Source: Myxococcales bacterium (GTDB lineage Bacteria > Myxococcota > Polyangia > Nannocystales > Nannocystaceae). From it: a DNA stretch of 64,000 bases. Below, in pieces: positions 48,539 through 56,616 of this stretch (within the stretch, counting starts at the first letter, position 1; every line of letters starts with the position of its first letter). The position numbers were made by a program, and so were the translations under genes. A model generated the notes under the pieces. That model saw only the letters and a list, made by a program, of their open reading frames with translations. It made no database searches and was not told where the DNA came from. The stretch is taken from the NCBI GenBank assembly GCA_016793465.1, contig JAEUJW010000011.1, positions 1 to 64,000 on the forward strand. Direction: 5' to 3'.

Positions 48539-49696
48539 CTCGACCTGGGTGGCGACCAGCTGGTCGAGGGTCTCGCGGGTGTAGCGGGCGGCGAGCTCGA
48601 CCGTGCGGGCGCCGTCCGCGGGGCCGAGCGGGGGGGCGACCTCCATGATGTCGCCGCCGACGAGGCCGGCGCGGGCGCCGAGGCGGCGGATGAGGTCGAC
48701 CAGGAACTCGGGGTCGAGGCCGTCGGGCTCGGGCGTGCCGGTGGCGTCGGCGTGGGCGGCGTCGGTGCCGTCGATGTCGTTGGAGAAGTAGACCGGGAGG
48801 CCGAGGCCGGCCACGTGATCGACGAGGGCGGTGAGCGCGGCCTCGGGGTCGGCGCGGCACTCGTCGGCCCAGAACTGGCGCACGTCGAGGGTGGACTCCC
48901 AGTGCTCGCGCGGGAAGCGGGAGGCGCGGGTGCCGACCTGGACCAGGCGGCGGCGCCGGCCGATGAGTTCGTTGGCGTGGTACGACCAGGTCGCGAAGCA
49001 GATCGGGATGCCGAGGCGCTCGGGCAGCAGGTCGGTGTGGGCGTCGGGCTGGACGACGGCGAGGGCGGGCGCGCCGAGCCGGCGGGTTCGCGCGCGCACG
49101 AGGGCGGCCACGGCGGGCCACGCGGTCGAGTGATCGCCGCCGATCACGAACGGCTTGGCGGTGGGGTTGAGGGTGAATACGAGGTCGAGGACGCGCTCGG
49201 CGATCGAGAGCGGGGCGACCGGGAGGTCCGGGTGCGGGCCGGCGCCGGGGGAACGTCCGGCCAGCTCGCGCGGGTAGAGGGCGCGCTGGACGGCCTCGCG
49301 GGCGTGGGGCGCGAGGAGGTCGTCGCTGAGGAGCTGGGGGACGACGAACACGTCGCCGATGTCGACGACGCCGCGGGCCCGCTGGCGCACCCGCCACTCG
49401 GGGTCGTGCGCCACCAGGGCGCCGCGGATCGCCCGCGGGCCGAGGTTGGCGCCGCGACGGAAGCCGGCGCCGACGTCGGAGGGGATGCCGAGCACGATGA
49501 CGCGTGCATCGGCGATCGCGGCGAGGTCGGCGACGAACGCGGCCTCGATGTCGGCGTCGGGGGCGTCGGCGCCGAGGCCGTAGAGGCCGCGCTGGAGCGC
49601 CAGCTGCTCGGCGCGACCGGTCGACACGAGGTGCACCCCGCCCCCCGCGGGGCGCAGGTAGAGCCGGAGTTCGTCGAGGATCCGCGTGGTCGTCAT
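48533..49696 (-). CDS. Arginase/agmatinase (ureohydrolase) family protein
   Basis: Seen: 387 residues. The binuclear Mn2+ motifs are present: GGDHS (~195), QPDAHTDL (~228, canonical DAHxD) and SNDIDGTDAA (~313, canonical SxDxDxxDP with the final Pro replaced). VLGIPSDVGAGFRRGANLGPRAIR matches the family N-terminus. Known: members cleave guanidino groups to urea (arginine, agmatine, formiminoglutamate and others). The long N-terminus (~60 residues before the core) and the altered third motif leave the substrate open. TACCCT ends 9 nt before ATG 49696. Confidence 0.9.
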   Translation of the reverse strand: MTTTRILDELRLYLRPAGGGVHLVSTGRAEQLALQRGLYGLGADAPDADIEAAFVADLAAIADARVIVLGIPSDVGAGFRRGANLGPRAIRGALVAHDPEWRVRQRARGVVDIGDVFVVPQLLSDDLLAPHAREAVQRALYPRELAGRSPGAGPHPDLPVAPLSIAERVLDLVFTLNPTAKPFVIGGDHSTAWPAVAALVRARTRRLGAPALAVVQPDAHTDLLPERLGIPICFATWSYHANELIGRRRRLVQVGTRASRFPREHWESTLDVRQFWADECRADPEAALTALVDHVAGLGLPVYFSNDIDGTDAAHADATGTPEPDGLDPEFLVDLIRRLGARAGLVGGDIMEVAPPLGPADGARTVELAARYTRETLDQLVATQVEA

Positions 49697-49705
49697 GACG
49701 CGCGC

Positions 49706-49711
49706 AGGGTA
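49706..49711 (-). promoter_or_regulatory. -10 hexamer TACCCT
   Basis: Minus strand, 9 nt before ATG 49696 of the arginase-family gene. Confidence 0.5.
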
Positions 49712-49973
49712 ACACAGGCGCGCATCGGTGCACGGGCGTGTGCGCGGCGCGAACACCTGCCATCGTTGCACGATGATCACGGCATGAAGTGCGTTGCGAC
49801 CGCCGATGCAGAGCGCGAGTGTCACGAGCGGCGCATACAACGATCTTCGATCGTGATCGCGAGGCGCCGCGCTCGTGGGCGCGCCGGCTCGGATCCACCC
49901 GGCGAGGGCCCGAATACCGGGCCTGGGGCGCACGCGGGGGCGGGCGTACCCCCCGGGAACGCGAGGGATGAAC

Positions 49974-49979
49974 TATAGT
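49974..49979 (+). promoter_or_regulatory. -10 hexamer TATAGT
   Basis: Closest match to TATAAT in the window; ends 8 nt before ATG 49988 of the PilZ-like/methyltransferase gene. The 291-bp gap before it, back to 49697, holds no gene. Confidence 0.6.
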
Positions 49980-49987
49980 CGGCACCT

Positions 49988-51511
49988 ATGATTCGCACGC
50001 TCGGCGGGCCGTGGCCCCGCCGGGAGGTGCCGCCGCGCGGGAGGTCGAGGGTGAGGACGTACGAAGAATTGGTCGGAGGGGTGGGGCAGGCGGTGGCGTA
50101 CCGCGCTCGGCGACAGCTGGCGCGGGAGCTGCTGCGCGAGCACTCGGCGGCCATCCTCATCGGCGAGCGCACGTTCTCGCTGTACGACATGGCGATGAGC
50201 GGCGTGTCGTTCTTCGCCGGGAGCGACGCGCCGAACTGGCAGGTCAACGACGTGCTCGACGTCGAGATCCGCGTGCACGAGGCGACGGTGTACCGCGGGC
50301 AGGCCCGGGTCGCCCGCGAGGAGCGGGTCTACGGCCAGCGGCGCATCGGGCTCCAGCTGCTCACCGGGTTCCTCGACCTGCTCGAGATGCAGCGCCTCGA
50401 CGTCGAGCAGGCGCTGGCCCGCGACCTGCTCGGCGGGCCCGAGCGGGTGTTCGACCGGGTGCCGACCGACTACCGCGAGGTGCTGCTGCAGGCGCTGCAC
50501 TTCGCGGGGACCTACCAGAAGAAGCTCGGCTACCACGAGGCGTGGCTGGCCGAGACCGGCCGCAACGAGAGGGACGAGCGCGACTCGCTGGTGCGCCGGG
50601 CCATCGAGGCGATCCGGCCGCGCTGGACCGCGCTGTGCCGCTCGGCGGGCCAGGTGTGCGCGCCGATGCTGCGCGACCGGGTCACGCTGATGGCCGCGAA
50701 GGCCTGCACCGAGGCGCTGCTGACCCCGCTGATGATGGCGGCGCCGCTGCTGCACCGCTCGTACACCAAGCCGCTCGGGTACCCCGGCGACTTCTCGATC
50801 ATGCTGCACATCTACAAGGACTCGTTCGAGGGCGACACGGCGTTCGGGCGGGTGTTCCACAAGCTGGCCTGCGAGGACCCGCTGGCCGCGGGGGTGCGCA
50901 CGCGCAAGCGGCTGATGCGCGACCTGATGACCGAGGAGTACCAGCGGCGCGCGGCCGCCGGCCACGGCCTGCGCGCGCTCAGCCTCGGCTGCGGCTCGGC
51001 GCGCGAGGTGGTGGAGTTCGTCGAGGAGCTGCCGGAGCCGCCGCGCGGGGCCAAGTGGACGCTGATCGACCAGGAGGAGAAGGCGCTCAGCATGGCCTAC
51101 CACGACGTGCTGAAGGCCATCCAGGCCCGCGGCGGCGGGTGCACGGCGCAGTGCCTGTACCTCTCGTTCGAGCAGCTCATCCGCGACCCGATGGCGATCC
51201 GCGGGGAGCTGCAGGACCTGGTCTACTGCGTCGGGATGTTCGACTACCTGCCGAAGCGGCGGGCCCAGGTGCTGGCGTCGGCGCTCTACGACCGGGTCGC
51301 GCCGGGCGGGCTGCTGGCGATCGCCAACGCGTGCGGGCCCAACGAGCACTTCTGGCAGGCCGAGGTGGTGCTCGACTGGTCGCTCATCTACCGCGAGCCG
51401 GAGCAGCTGCGCGCGCTCGCCGACCCGATCGCCGCGTCCGCCGCGAGCGTCGAGGTGCGACGCGAGGAGTCCGGCGCCTACGACTTTCTCCTGGTGCGCA
51501 AGCCTGCATGA
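49988..51511 (+). CDS. PilZ-like domain fused to PhcB-like SAM-dependent methyltransferase
   Basis: Seen: the N-terminal ~130 residues look PilZ-like (FSLYDMAMSGVSFFAG, then RGQARVAREE...RRIGLQLL), but the DxSxxG motif reads DMAMSG, with Ala for Ser, and no clean RxxxR is present. Residues ~160-505 match the family of PhcB, which makes 3-hydroxy fatty acid methyl esters: YTKPLGYPGDFSIMLHIYKDS, LSLGCGSAREVVEF (SAM motif I) and WTLIDQEEKALS. ATG 49988 follows a TATAGT hexamer; GTG 50051, with GGAGG 6 nt upstream, is an equally strong start. Stop overlaps the cyclase gene (ATGA). Inferred: methyl-ester signal synthesis tied to c-di-GMP. Confidence 0.82.
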   Translation: MIRTLGGPWPRREVPPRGRSRVRTYEELVGGVGQAVAYRARRQLARELLREHSAAILIGERTFSLYDMAMSGVSFFAGSDAPNWQVNDVLDVEIRVHEATVYRGQARVAREERVYGQRRIGLQLLTGFLDLLEMQRLDVEQALARDLLGGPERVFDRVPTDYREVLLQALHFAGTYQKKLGYHEAWLAETGRNERDERDSLVRRAIEAIRPRWTALCRSAGQVCAPMLRDRVTLMAAKACTEALLTPLMMAAPLLHRSYTKPLGYPGDFSIMLHIYKDSFEGDTAFGRVFHKLACEDPLAAGVRTRKRLMRDLMTEEYQRRAAAGHGLRALSLGCGSAREVVEFVEELPEPPRGAKWTLIDQEEKALSMAYHDVLKAIQARGGGCTAQCLYLSFEQLIRDPMAIRGELQDLVYCVGMFDYLPKRRAQVLASALYDRVAPGGLLAIANACGPNEHFWQAEVVLDWSLIYREPEQLRALADPIAASAASVEVRREESGAYDFLLVRKPA

Positions 51512-52644
51512 CGACGACCGAACCCGCCGCCGACTTCGAAGCGAGCCTGCGCGCGCGCAACGCGGCGGCGCTGCGGGTCGAGGTCGCGCTGGGGGCGCTC
51601 CTCGTGCCGTCGTTCTGGGGGCTCGACTGGCTGACCATCCCGGAGCACGTGTGGGTCACGCTGGGCTTCCGCGTGGGCTGCACGGCCTACGCGCTGGCCA
51701 TCCTGGCCGCCGGCAAGCTGCGCCCGGAGTGGACCGCGCGCCACGTGGCCGGGCTGTCGTTCTCGTTCTCGCTGTCGGTGGCCTGGTCGATCGCGCTGAT
51801 GTGCTTCATGCACGAGGGCTACGAGTCGCCGTACTACGCGGGCATCAACCTGCTCATCCTCGCGGTCGGGCTGCTGTTCTCGTGGCGCACGACCACGGCG
51901 ATCGTGTTCGTGGCCGCGGTGTACCTGTTCTACATGGCGCCGCTGCTGCTCGGGCTGCTGGCCGTGCGCGACGGAGTCACCGCGCTCGGCAACCAGCTGT
52001 TCATGGTCTCGACGATGATCATCACGGTCACGTCGCAGTACTACCGCCGCCGGCTCGAGCGCCGCGAGTTCGAGGCCCAGGTCGCGCAGCAGCAGCTGCT
52101 CGCCGAGGTCCAGCACATGGCGACGACCGACTGGCTGACCAGCCTGTACAACCGCCGCCACTTCTTCCGCCTCGGCGAGGACGAGATCGAGCGCGCGCGC
52201 CGCTACGTCCACCCGATCAGCGTGCTGATGGTCGACATCGATCACTTCAAGGCGATCAACGACACCTACGGGCACTCGGTCGGCGATCAGGTGCTGTGCG
52301 CCATCGCCAAGCGCATGATCGGCGGGCTCCGCAAGTCCGACATCGCCGGGCGCTACGGCGGCGAGGAGTTCGCGATGGTGCTGCCCGAGACCGACGTGCA
52401 CAGCGCGACCAGCATCGTCGCCGAACGCATGCGCGAGTCGGTCTGCAGCCGCCCGGTCGACACCGCCGAGGGGCCGCTGCACGTGACCGTGAGCATCGGC
52501 GTGGCCGGGGTCGAGGGCGCCAAGGAGAACCTGCTCGACGCGCTCACGCGGGCCGACCACGGGCTCTACGCGGCCAAGCGCGAGGGCCGCAACCGGGTGG
52601 TCGCGTGGTCGCCCGCGCTGGCGGACGCCGGCGGGCAGGCGTGA
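51508..52644 (+). CDS. Membrane-bound diguanylate cyclase
   Basis: Seen: 378 residues. Six hydrophobic helices in the first ~175 residues (e.g. WVTLGFRVGCTAYALAILAAG, AIVFVAAVYLFYMAPLLLGLL) resemble a MASE-type sensor, then a short helix and a GGDEF domain (~205-365) with VDIDHFKAINDTYGHSVGD, the active-site GGEEF and an RxxD inhibition site (RKSD) five residues before it, so an active, feedback-controlled enzyme is expected. ATG overlaps the methyltransferase stop by 4 nt. Inferred: the cyclase and its PilZ-like partner form one c-di-GMP circuit at the inner membrane. Confidence 0.94.
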   Translation: MTTTEPAADFEASLRARNAAALRVEVALGALLVPSFWGLDWLTIPEHVWVTLGFRVGCTAYALAILAAGKLRPEWTARHVAGLSFSFSLSVAWSIALMCFMHEGYESPYYAGINLLILAVGLLFSWRTTTAIVFVAAVYLFYMAPLLLGLLAVRDGVTALGNQLFMVSTMIITVTSQYYRRRLERREFEAQVAQQQLLAEVQHMATTDWLTSLYNRRHFFRLGEDEIERARRYVHPISVLMVDIDHFKAINDTYGHSVGDQVLCAIAKRMIGGLRKSDIAGRYGGEEFAMVLPETDVHSATSIVAERMRESVCSRPVDTAEGPLHVTVSIGVAGVEGAKENLLDALTRADHGLYAAKREGRNRVVAWSPALADAGGQA

Positions 52645-52662
52645 GGGTCGCGCGGAGCCGCG

Positions 52663-54546
52663 TCAGGCGGCGTGGCTCTCGGCGAGGCCGAAGGTGCGGG
52701 CGAGGGCGCGGACGCAGGCCAGGGGGCGGCCCTTGAACACGCGGACGTAGGGCACGCTGACGGCCCGGGCGGCGCGGGCGAGGATGCCGTCGATGGTGTG
52801 GGCCTGGAAGCCGGTGGCGATGAGCACCAGGTCGTAGCTGCGGCGGGCGATGGCGTCGCACTGGGCCTGGACCTTGCGCGGGTTGCCGTCGCACCAGGTG
52901 ATCTTGAGGTCGAGGCGGTCCTCGAGGCGGGCCTTCAGGTCGGGGTCGTCGCGGTTGCTGACGAACAGGGCCGACTTGCCGGCGACGCGGCTGCGCACCT
53001 GGACGACCAGCGGGTCGTCGCCCTCGTCGGGCTCGTCGGCGGCTTGCTCGGGCTCGTCGGCGGCGGGCGGCTCGGTCGGCTCGGAGGGGCCGTCGCCGGC
53101 GGCGGCTTCGCCGCTGTTGTGGAGGAAGGCCCGGAGGTCGCGCAGGCGGCGGCGCAGGCGACGATCGCCGTCGGGCAGGAGATCGTCGCCCTGGGTCTGC
53201 ACGAGCGCGCGCAGGTTGGCGTCGAGCAGGCCGGCGATCTCCTGGGTGTTGAAGGCGTCGAAGCTCTTCAGCAGCCAGGCGCCGAGCGCGGCGGCGTCGC
53301 CGAGGCCGCCGACCTCCTGCTTCAGGGCGTCCCTGCGGGCCCGCTGCTGCTCGGCCTGGGCCGCGCCGCGGGTGCTCTCGACGGGCGGGCGGAACTCGGG
53401 GTCGAGCCACTTGCGCAGCTGCTGGGCGCGGTCGCCGAGGCGCCCGGCGAGCCAGCGCATGCGGCCCATGGTGGCGCCCCACAGCTCGGGCGAGAGGGTG
53501 TGGCCGCGGATGGCCCGCAGCAGCGGGACGTGGCGCACGAGGGCGTCGAGGGTCTCGGCGCTCATGTCCTCGGGGGCCTCGGCGAGGTGGCGCGGGGGCG
53601 GCTCCTGGACCGGGCCGGCGACGGCCTCGATCGCGTGCACGGCCTCGCGGAGGAGCGTGCGCGGGTCGCCGGGCGGCGCGCGGCGGTTGTCGTCGGCCCA
53701 GCCGTAGTCGTCGAGGGCGGCGTCGCTGGCGAGCGCGCGCTCGCGGTGCTGCTGCACGAACTCGCTGGCCTCGCTCCACGTGCGGGGGAAGGCGATCGTC
53801 TTCAGGCCGAGCTCGGCGATCACGCAGTCGGGGCGGGCGTTCATCTGCAGCGCCTGCACCGAGCCGGGCCACATGATCTTGCTGATGTTGGTCAGCTCGT
53901 GGGCGACGCGGCGGACCAGCATGCCGACGCGGTGCTCGCCCTGAAATTGCTCGTCGAGGCCGCGGGCGCGGCAGATCCACGCGAGCATGTGGACTTTTTG
54001 CAGACGCGGCGCCATGAGAGCGAAGTCCGGTCGCGCCTCATGGATCTCTTTGAGGATGTCCTCGAGGGTCTCGCGCGCCTCGTTGACGGCCGCGGCCGGA
54101 TAACTCGGCGTCGGCAGCACGAGGCGCTGGCCGACCTTCGGCGGCTCGACGACGCGGACCTCGGGCTCCGGTGACGTCGCGGAAGCGGCGACCTTGGCGG
54201 ACGACTCGGGCTCCGACGCGGGCGTGGTGTCGGCGGCGGCGACCGTGGTGGCGGCGGCGGCGACCGTGGTGGCGGCGGATGCGACCGTGGTGGCGGCGGA
54301 CGCGACCGTGGTGGCGGTGACCGCGGCGGCGGCGAGGCGAGCGTCGTAGAGGCCGCGGGCCAGCGCGCTCGGCAGCATCTGCGAGAGGGCGTGGTCGAGG
54401 GCGGCGGTGGGGTCGACGCCGCGGCCGTGCCAGCACTCGCGGTCGCGGAAGAGGAGGACTTCGGACCACTCGCTATCCCGGCGTTTGCCGCGGTATCCGA
54501 GCTCTCGCAGGGGGCCCGGCAACCACGCCTGATCGTCGTCCGTCAC
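52663..54546 (-). CDS. Large protein with DUF2325-like C-terminal domain
   Basis: Seen: 627 residues from GTG 54546. A ~70-residue N-terminal domain (QAWLPGPLRELGYRGKRRDSEWSEVLLFRDRECWHGRG), a repetitive Ala/Thr/Val stretch (~80-115), a long helical region (~140-520) and a C-terminal alpha/beta domain (ALFVSNRDDPDLKARLEDRL...DLVLIATGFQAHTIDGILA...VPYVRVFKG). That last part fits DUF2325: a predicted nucleotide- or metal-related fold with hydrophobic strands and a late conserved basic segment. Function unknown, cytosolic. TAGCTT ends 8 nt before the GTG. Confidence 0.75.
   Translation of the reverse strand: MTDDDQAWLPGPLRELGYRGKRRDSEWSEVLLFRDRECWHGRGVDPTAALDHALSQMLPSALARGLYDARLAAAAVTATTVASAATTVASAATTVAAAATTVAAADTTPASEPESSAKVAASATSPEPEVRVVEPPKVGQRLVLPTPSYPAAAVNEARETLEDILKEIHEARPDFALMAPRLQKVHMLAWICRARGLDEQFQGEHRVGMLVRRVAHELTNISKIMWPGSVQALQMNARPDCVIAELGLKTIAFPRTWSEASEFVQQHRERALASDAALDDYGWADDNRRAPPGDPRTLLREAVHAIEAVAGPVQEPPPRHLAEAPEDMSAETLDALVRHVPLLRAIRGHTLSPELWGATMGRMRWLAGRLGDRAQQLRKWLDPEFRPPVESTRGAAQAEQQRARRDALKQEVGGLGDAAALGAWLLKSFDAFNTQEIAGLLDANLRALVQTQGDDLLPDGDRRLRRRLRDLRAFLHNSGEAAAGDGPSEPTEPPAADEPEQAADEPDEGDDPLVVQVRSRVAGKSALFVSNRDDPDLKARLEDRLDLKITWCDGNPRKVQAQCDAIARRSYDLVLIATGFQAHTIDGILARAARAVSVPYVRVFKGRPLACVRALARTFGLAESHAA
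54239..54322 (-). repeat. Four 21-bp tandem repeats coding ATTVASA/ATTVAAA
   Basis: Four units of 21 bp (GCGACCGTGGTGGCGGCG plus 3 nt on the plus strand) give heptapeptide repeats in a disordered linker of the DUF2325-like gene. Confidence 0.88.
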
Positions 54547-54554
54547 GGCTGACC

Positions 54555-54560
54555 AAGCTA
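54555..54560 (-). promoter_or_regulatory. -10 hexamer TAGCTT
   Basis: Minus strand, 8 nt before GTG 54546. Confidence 0.5.
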
Positions 54561-54678
54561 GTCGGTTCGTCTCGCGCCCGCAATGCTGTGTGCAGCCGGG
54601 AGGCCGCGCGCACCTCACATGCATGCCGTTGCATGCACACCCCTGCACTGGGGGATGGATGGTGGGTGCGCGTGTTAC

Positions 54679-54721
54679 CAGGTTCGAGGGACAGGTGTGA
54701 GCAGACAGGTTCTCGGGGTCA
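54679..54721 (+). repeat. Degenerate dyad element at fabG stop codon
   Basis: GGACAG at 54689-54694 with a decayed left arm, then GCAGACAGG and GGGTCAGG reaching into the stop codon of the SDR gene. Intergenic, downstream of a minus-strand gene. Confidence 0.55.
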
Positions 54722-55498
54722 GGTCCCTGTGACCGCGCCGCCGTCGACCGAGAGCACGGCGCCGTTGATGAAGCCGGAGCGCTCGTCGGCGAGGAACAGG
54801 TAGGCGCGGGCGATGTCCTCGGGCTGGCCGACGCGGCCGACCGGGGTGTGGTCGATCATGGCCTGCAGCACCTTCTCGGGGATGCTCTTCACCATGTCGG
54901 TGGCGATGAAGCCGGGCGCCACGGCGTTGGCGGTGATGCCGTACTTGGCGAGCTCGCGGGACCACACGCGGGTCATGCCGATCACGCCGGCCTTGGCCGC
55001 GACGTAGTTGGTCTGGCCGAAGTTGCCGTAGAGGGCGACCACCGAGGTGGTCGAGACGATGCGCCCGTACTTCTGCTGGATCATGAAGGGGACCACCGCC
55101 TGGGTGCAGTTGAACACGCCCTTCAGGTTGACCTGGATGACGGCGTCGAACTGGGCCTCGCTCATCTGCGAGACGACCGCGCCCTCGCGGACCTTGACCA
55201 GCTGGGCGTCGCGGACGATGCCGGCGTTGTTGACGAGCACGTCGACGCGGCCGAAGCGGGCGTGCACGGCGCGGGCCGCCTCGACGGCGCTGGCGGCCTG
55301 GCTGACGTCGACGGCGTGGAACACGGCGACGCCGCCGGCGGCGGTCACGGCCTGGACGGTCTCCTGACCTGCCTGTTCGGACATGTCCCAGATGGCCACG
55401 GCGTAGCCGTGCTGGGCGAACGTGAGGGCGGTGGCGCGGCCGATGCCGTTGGCGCCGCCGGTGACGATGACGACGCGGGGGTGCTCTGTTTCTGTCAT
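54719..55498 (-). CDS. fabG: 3-oxoacyl-ACP/acetoacetyl-CoA reductase, SDR family (FabG-like)
   Basis: Seen: 259 residues. TGGANGIGRATAL (cofactor loop), NNAG, a catalytic Ser in VSTTSVVALYGNFGQ, YVAAK, and the C-terminal VAPGFIATDMV are classical SDR marks. The closest pattern is FabG/PhaB. Known: NADPH-dependent reduction of a 3-ketoacyl thioester. Opposite and divergent, 174 bp away, lie ACP and the polyene-like gene set, so it probably supplies the ketoreductase of that pathway rather than housekeeping FabG. A dimer-type dyad element lies at the second beta strand (IWDMSEQAGQ). TACCCT lies 11 nt before the ATG. Confidence 0.9.
   Translation of the reverse strand: MTETEHPRVVIVTGGANGIGRATALTFAQHGYAVAIWDMSEQAGQETVQAVTAAGGVAVFHAVDVSQAASAVEAARAVHARFGRVDVLVNNAGIVRDAQLVKVREGAVVSQMSEAQFDAVIQVNLKGVFNCTQAVVPFMIQQKYGRIVSTTSVVALYGNFGQTNYVAAKAGVIGMTRVWSRELAKYGITANAVAPGFIATDMVKSIPEKVLQAMIDHTPVGRVGQPEDIARAYLFLADERSGFINGAVLSVDGGAVTGT
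55369..55398. repeat. Dimeric dyad element, right arm shifted
   Basis: CTGCCT-GTTC, central GGACATGTCC (55379-55388), then GGCCA one base out of register. Lies within the SDR gene without changing the expected protein length. Confidence 0.65.
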
Positions 55499-55657
55499 GG
55501 CGGGGCGGCAGGGTAGTCGCGCGCGCCGCCGAAAGGAAGGGCGCCGGCGGGGTCCGCGGCCGGGCGGCGAAACTGCGCCAGGCGGGCCCGGGCCGCCGGC
55601 GAGCCGGCCCTGCGCGGCGCCCCGCGCGGGCGCTTGCCGTGGCGGGGGCTGTGCTCG

Positions 55658-55663
55658 TAGGAT
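55658..55663 (+). promoter_or_regulatory. -10 hexamer TAGGAT
   Basis: Ends 9 nt before ATG 55673 of the acyl carrier protein; likely promoter of the polyene-like operon. Confidence 0.45.
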
Positions 55664-55672
55664 GCCGGCGAA

Positions 55673-55960
55673 ATGTCGACCGCGAAAAGTCCGGACGCCG
55701 CGCTGGTCCGAGAGATCAAGGAGCTCATCATCGAGACGCTCATGCTGCAGGACATGACGCCGGACGACATCGACGAGCACGCGCCGCTGCTCGTCGAGGG
55801 CCTCGGGCTCGACTCGATCGACGTGCTCGAGCTGGCGATGGCGATCAACAAGCGCTACGGCGTCAAGACCAAGGCCGACGACGCCCAGAACCGCCACATC
55901 TTCGCGTCGGCCAGCAACCTCGCGGCGTTCGTCGAGGAGCAGCGGGCCGTGGCCGGTTGA
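55673..55960 (+). CDS. Acyl carrier protein
   Basis: Seen: 95 residues, a four-helix ACP with the phosphopantetheine site GLDSIDVLELAMAI (Ser ~47). DMTPDDIDEHAPL before it and the short tail fit ACPs of aryl-polyene clusters (ApeE/ApeF-like), which read LxLDSIDxLELVVxIxKxYG; here LGLDSIDVLELAMAINKRYG. Its TGA overlaps a TTG start (TTGA) of the membrane gene behind it. Inferred: carries the growing chain for the ketoreductase, dehydratase and missing ketosynthases. Confidence 0.93.
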   Translation: MSTAKSPDAALVREIKELIIETLMLQDMTPDDIDEHAPLLVEGLGLDSIDVLELAMAINKRYGVKTKADDAQNRHIFASASNLAAFVEEQRAVAG

Positions 55961-56571
55961 GGCTCGTCGTCGTCGTCGCGGTCGTCCGCACGGTGGTGGT
56001 GATCGCGTACCCGGCGGCGATCTGGCTCGGGGCCTCGCGCCTGGAGCCGCGCACGCTGGGGCTGGTGCTGCTCGCGCTGGTCGTGCCGAACCTGGCGATC
56101 CAGGTCGCCAGGGCCCCGTCCGCGCGCCGCTGGGCGGTGCTGCGGGTGCCGCTCACGGTGGCGATCCTCGTGGGGGTGGGGGCGGCGCTGGCGGAGCCCC
56201 GGTTTTTTCTGGCGCTCCCGGTGCTGATTAACCTGTCGCTTTTGGCCCACTTCGCGGGGTCGCTGCGCGGGCCGGTGTCGATTATTGAACACTTCGCGCG
56301 GGTGCAGGAGCCAGACCTGCCCGAGGGCGGGCCGGCCTACTGCCGGTCCGTGACCGTGGCCTGGTGCTGGTTCTTCGCGGTCAACGCGGCCGTGAGCGCG
56401 ACCCTGGCCGGGTTTGCGCCGATCGCGTGGTGGGCGCTGTACACCGGGCTCGTGGCGTATATCCTGGTCGGGCTCGGCTTCGCCGTCGAGTACGTCGTCC
56501 GCCGGCGGAGGTTCCGCCGGTTCACCGACGCGTGGCACGACCGCGTGCTGGCCCGCCTGCTGGGGCCGTGA
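55957..56571 (+). CDS. COG4648-like membrane protein (ApeG-like)
   Basis: Seen: 204 residues with five or six hydrophobic helices (VVVIAYPAAIWLGASRLEPRTLGLVLLALVVP; FFLALPVLINLSLLAHFAGSL; WCWFFAVNAAVSATLAGFAP) and a C-terminal basic end. YCRSVTVAWCWFF and VEYVVRRRRFRR are the conserved phrases of COG4648. Known: this protein sits between ACP and the ligase in aryl-polyene clusters, role unknown. Starts with TTG 55957 overlapping the ACP stop. 45 nt separate it from the ligase fusion. Confidence 0.82.
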   Translation: MRLVVVVAVVRTVVVIAYPAAIWLGASRLEPRTLGLVLLALVVPNLAIQVARAPSARRWAVLRVPLTVAILVGVGAALAEPRFFLALPVLINLSLLAHFAGSLRGPVSIIEHFARVQEPDLPEGGPAYCRSVTVAWCWFFAVNAAVSATLAGFAPIAWWALYTGLVAYILVGLGFAVEYVVRRRRFRRFTDAWHDRVLARLLGP

Positions 56572-56616
56572 AACTTCTGAACGCAACCGCCGTCTCGCAC
56601 CGCCTCGCCCGTCCGC

